A DNA stretch of 7,852 nucleotides from Hyphomicrobiales bacterium (lineage in GTDB: Bacteria > Pseudomonadota > Alphaproteobacteria > Rhizobiales > Xanthobacteraceae), in assembly GCA_023266695.1 (NCBI GenBank), contig JAHFPO010000112.1, positions 1 through 7,852 on the forward strand. The letters run 5' to 3'. The stretch's first letter is position 1; each line of letters begins with the position of its first letter. Under the pieces are notes generated by a model. That model was not told the DNA's origin. It saw only the letters and a program-made list of their open reading frames with translations, and searched no databases. This document shows, in pieces, positions 6,190 through 7,852 of this stretch. The position numbers and the translations under genes are program-made.

Positions 6190-6511
6190 GAATTCCACCA
6201 AGGGTTCAGCCGAGCATGCCCGCGCCGATAGGGAACGGGCGTGTAGCATGGGATACCCGCAGCAGCCAGCGGCGAGGGGCAAGACTGTGATCTGCGATAC
6301 ACCTCGAGTTTCCCGATGAAGTGATCCGACCCGAGCCATGGCTTATGGCCCGATGGGATCACTCTCGCTAGACTGACGATCCGCTTGGACTACTTCATGG
6401 AGCAGGCCGGAGTCTTTCACAGGTGCCCACAGTTGCCGCAATCCAACCCGTTTGATCGCCCCCTCGAAAACACGGCCGGACCGATAAACTCACAATTAAC
6501 AGGTTGACAAG
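6190..6511. other. Divergent intergenic region with regulatory-type structure
   Basis: This 322-nt stretch separates two divergent genes and should hold both promoters. Near the lipoprotein start, CATGCCCG (6215-6222) pairs with CGGGCGTG (6236-6243), one T-G wobble included. A larger palindrome is listed separately at 6320-6363. An overlapping inverted repeat ATGAAGT (6316-6322) / ACTTCAT (6392-6398) could compete with it. Close to the dehydrogenase start the DNA becomes A/T-rich (6483-6511); GATAAACT at 6482-6489 could hold a -10 box, but no convincing -35 is spaced correctly. An AGG at 6501-6503 is the likely ribosome binding site. I see no open reading frame here that looks like a gene. 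Confidence 0.45.
6320..6363. repeat. 44-nt palindrome between divergent genes
   Basis: Perfect 8-bp outer arms AGTGATCC (6320-6327) and GGATCACT (6356-6363) enclose an inner hairpin GCCAT (6335-6339) / ATGGC (6345-6349) with a 5-nt loop. The GATC-containing outer arms recall those of the element at 371-418, although the centres differ. It could be an intergenic repeat copy, an operator for a dimeric regulator, or a leader structure of either flanking gene. The sequence alone does not choose between these. Confidence 0.45.
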
Positions 6512-7474
6512 ATGCGACAGCGCTGCGCGATCCTCGACGATTATCAGAATGTGGCTTTGCAGGTGGCCGATTGGTCGCCGGTCGCCGGCGACCTCGACAT
6601 CAAAGTATTCAACGATTCGATCGACGGCAGCGAAAAGGTGATCGAGGCGCTCAAGGGATTCTCCGTCGTCTGTCTGATGCGCGAACGCACGCCCTTTCCG
6701 CGCCAGGTGATCGAGGCTGTGCCGGATCTGAAGCTGATCGTGACGAGCGGGATGCGCAATGCGGCGATCGACCTCGAAGCCGCGAGCGCGCGCAACATCG
6801 TCGTCTGCGGCACCGACTCGCCGGGCAATCCGACCGCCGAACTCGCTTTCGGGCTCATGCTCGAGCTCGCGCGCAGGATCGGGTTTGAGAACGCGCGGTT
6901 GAAGGCGGGGGCGCGCTGGCAAAGCACGCTCGGGATCGAGCTCAACGGCAAGACGCTCGGAGTGATCGGGCTCGGCAAGCTCGGAAGCCGGGTCGCCGCC
7001 ATCGGCAAGGCCTTCGGCATGAAGGTGATCGCCTGGAGCCAGAATCTCACCGAGGAGAAATGCCGCGAGGCCGGCGTCGCGCTCGCGACCAAGGAAGAGC
7101 TGTTGCGGAAAGCGGATTTCGTGACCGTGCATCTTCAATTGAGCGAGCGCACGCGCGGCCTGTTCGGCGCCGCGGAGCTCGCCCTGATGAAATCCACCGC
7201 CTATCTCATCAATACCTCGCGCGGGCCGATCGTGGACGAGACGGCGCTCGTCGCCGCTCTGCGCGCCGGGCGGATCGCCGGCGCGGGCATCGACGTCTTC
7301 GACATCGAGCCGCTGCCGCTCGACCATCCGCTTCGCAGTTTGGAAAACGCGGTGCTGACGCCGCATCTCGGCTATGTCACCGCGGAGAATTACCGGCGCT
7401 TCTACGGCCAGATGGTCGAGGACATCAGGGCCTGGCTCGACGGCAAGCCGGTCCGCGCTCTCACCCTACGGTGA
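6512..7474 (+). CDS. D-2-hydroxyacid dehydrogenase family protein
   Basis: A 320-residue NAD(P)-dependent oxidoreductase that should interconvert a D-2-hydroxyacid and its 2-oxoacid in the cytosol. The N-terminal (split) substrate domain begins MRQRCAILDDYQNVAL. The dinucleotide-binding loop is G153-L-G155-K-L-G158. The catalytic set is complete: R237 in NTSRGPIVDE, E266 in FDIEPLP and H285 in TPHLG. After the second Rossmann strand the sequence is AWSQN (174-178) rather than the usual aspartate, so strict NAD preference should not be assumed. No C-terminal ACT domain is present, so it is not a regulated SerA phosphoglycerate dehydrogenase of the long type. The substrate cannot be read from sequence; glyoxylate, hydroxypyruvate or other 2-oxoacids are possible. 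It appears monocistronic, divergent from the lipoprotein gene and convergent with the tRNA gene 29 nt downstream. Confidence 0.92.
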   Translation: MRQRCAILDDYQNVALQVADWSPVAGDLDIKVFNDSIDGSEKVIEALKGFSVVCLMRERTPFPRQVIEAVPDLKLIVTSGMRNAAIDLEAASARNIVVCGTDSPGNPTAELAFGLMLELARRIGFENARLKAGARWQSTLGIELNGKTLGVIGLGKLGSRVAAIGKAFGMKVIAWSQNLTEEKCREAGVALATKEELLRKADFVTVHLQLSERTRGLFGAAELALMKSTAYLINTSRGPIVDETALVAALRAGRIAGAGIDVFDIEPLPLDHPLRSLENAVLTPHLGYVTAENYRRFYGQMVEDIRAWLDGKPVRALTLR

Positions 7475-7503
7475 GCGGCGGCCTTCCGAAACCCCGGAAA
7501 TCA

Positions 7504-7580
7504 TGGCGGTCCCGAGAGGACTCGAACCTCCGACCTTCGGTTTAGGAAACCGCTGCTCTATCCTGCTGAGCTACGGGACC
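7504..7580 (-). tRNA. tRNA-Arg (anticodon CCT)
   Basis: On the minus strand the cloverleaf is complete. The acceptor stem pairs GGTCCCG (7580-7574) with CGGGACC (7514-7508). The D arm is GCTC/GAGC. The anticodon stem GCGGT/ACCGA has a mismatch at its outermost pair, with loop TTCCTAA giving anticodon CCT. The T arm is GGAGG-TTCGAGT-CCTCT. The discriminator is G, and the CCA end is encoded (7506-7504). It reads the rare arginine codon AGG. The 3' end faces the dehydrogenase gene. The tRNA is 77 nt with CCA. The A/T-rich DNA just upstream of its 5' end (7581-7620) may hold its promoter. Confidence 0.95.
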
Positions 7581-7852
7581 CATGTTGTAATTGATTATGA
7601 TACAGGAAGAATCGTTTTTCGTCGGCTCATTATTTGGGTCTGCGCGCCACACTTCACGGCCGCAGCCGGCCTATTGCCTTCAATCCAATAGTCTCAGGCG
7701 CGGATTGATATCGATCAGTTTTCGCTTTGCCGACGGCAGCGTCGATATGACAGAACGGCTACAGCTCACTGGCTTGAAGTGCCGTCGATGGGATACATAA
7801 CAAAACAGGAAGCAGTCTCGCTGTTCTTTGTCGTTTCGATTGCCGGAATGCA
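7581..7852. other. About 50% GC region without a supportable gene
   Basis: By hand count 135 of 272 bases are G or C (about 50%), well below the neighbouring coding DNA. The first 40 nt are A/T-rich and probably include the tRNA promoter; TATCAT or CATAAT around 7595-7605, read on the minus strand, could serve as a -10. Three short readings were examined. A plus-strand frame at 7591-7800 resembles no family. A minus-strand frame is open from the window end to a stop at 7680-7682. A plus-strand ATG at 7788 runs open off the window edge, with a hydrophobic stretch SLFFVVSIAG. None has codon bias like the neighbouring genes. The last could be the first 21 codons of a membrane or secreted protein. 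Confidence 0.5.

Noticed and set aside
6190..6339. N-terminal extension of the CAP lipoprotein to an ATG at 6339
   Set aside because: The extra 50 residues would bury the lipoprotein signal internally. The ATG at 6189 begins a proper signal peptide and has a ribosome binding site.
6503..6508. Perfect TTGACA hexamer resembling a -35 box
   Set aside because: It lies 3 nt before the dehydrogenase start codon, so it could not drive that gene, and no -10 follows at the right spacing.
6395..7366. A 323-codon open frame on the minus strand
   Set aside because: It is antisense to the dehydrogenase gene, whose Rossmann and catalytic motifs are complete.
7475..7503. Hairpin TTCCG (7484-7488) / CGGAA (7495-7499) between the dehydrogenase and the tRNA
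   Set aside because: Only a 5-bp stem with no T-run on either strand; too weak to call a terminator.
7591..7800. A 69-codon plus-strand frame in the 50% GC region
   Set aside because: No family resemblance, codon use unlike neighbouring genes, and it overlaps the probable tRNA promoter.
7680..7852. A minus-strand frame open from the window edge to a stop at 7680-7682
   Set aside because: The 57 codons show no recognisable motif or codon bias, so a gene tail entering the window cannot be supported.

Overview
The window looks like an ordinary chromosomal stretch from a high-GC alphaproteobacterium, most likely of the Rhizobiales/Hyphomicrobiales type. Coding lines I sampled are in the mid-60s to low-70s percent GC. 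The encoded protein families, an encoded tRNA-Arg(CCT) with CCA, and GATC-armed intergenic palindromes all fit that group. The placement is inference from sequence style and recalled family resemblance, not from a search.

Layout, left to right. (a) 2-202: the last 66 codons of a CobW-type G3E GTPase, cut by the window edge, followed directly by an 11-bp hairpin (204-229) that probably ends its transcript. (b) 203-458: intergenic DNA holding two structured elements in opposite orientation, a 90-nt branched palindrome (269-358) and a 48-nt long hairpin (371-418). They share a divergent core and look like two members of a dispersed intergenic repeat family. (c) 459-2810: a two-gene unit of a FATP/FadD-type long-chain acyl-CoA synthetase and a DUF924 protein, 3 nt apart. 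(d) 3001-5614: a second two-gene unit of a polytopic MOP-superfamily polysaccharide flippase (TTG start, good ribosome binding site) and a BioF2-like/CelD-type GNAT acyltransferase, suggesting export and modification of a surface glycan or lipid-linked sugar. (e) 5671-6189, minus strand: a small CAP/SCP-domain lipoprotein, convergent with the acyltransferase. (f) 6190-6511: a divergent intergenic region with a 44-nt palindrome. (g) 6512-7474: a D-2-hydroxyacid dehydrogenase with complete catalytic residues. (h) 7504-7580, minus strand: tRNA-Arg(CCT). (i) 7581-7852: about 50% GC DNA with no gene I can support.

The protein genes are not one pathway: fatty-acid activation, envelope glycan handling, a secreted lipoprotein and a soluble dehydrogenase sit side by side. 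I see no CRISPR array, transposase, integrase, toxin-antitoxin pair, defence cassette or biosynthetic cluster. The points most worth a second look are the structured intergenic elements (269-358, 371-418, 6320-6363), the isolated flippase/acyltransferase pair, and the composition drop beside the tRNA. None of these amounts to evidence for a new system.
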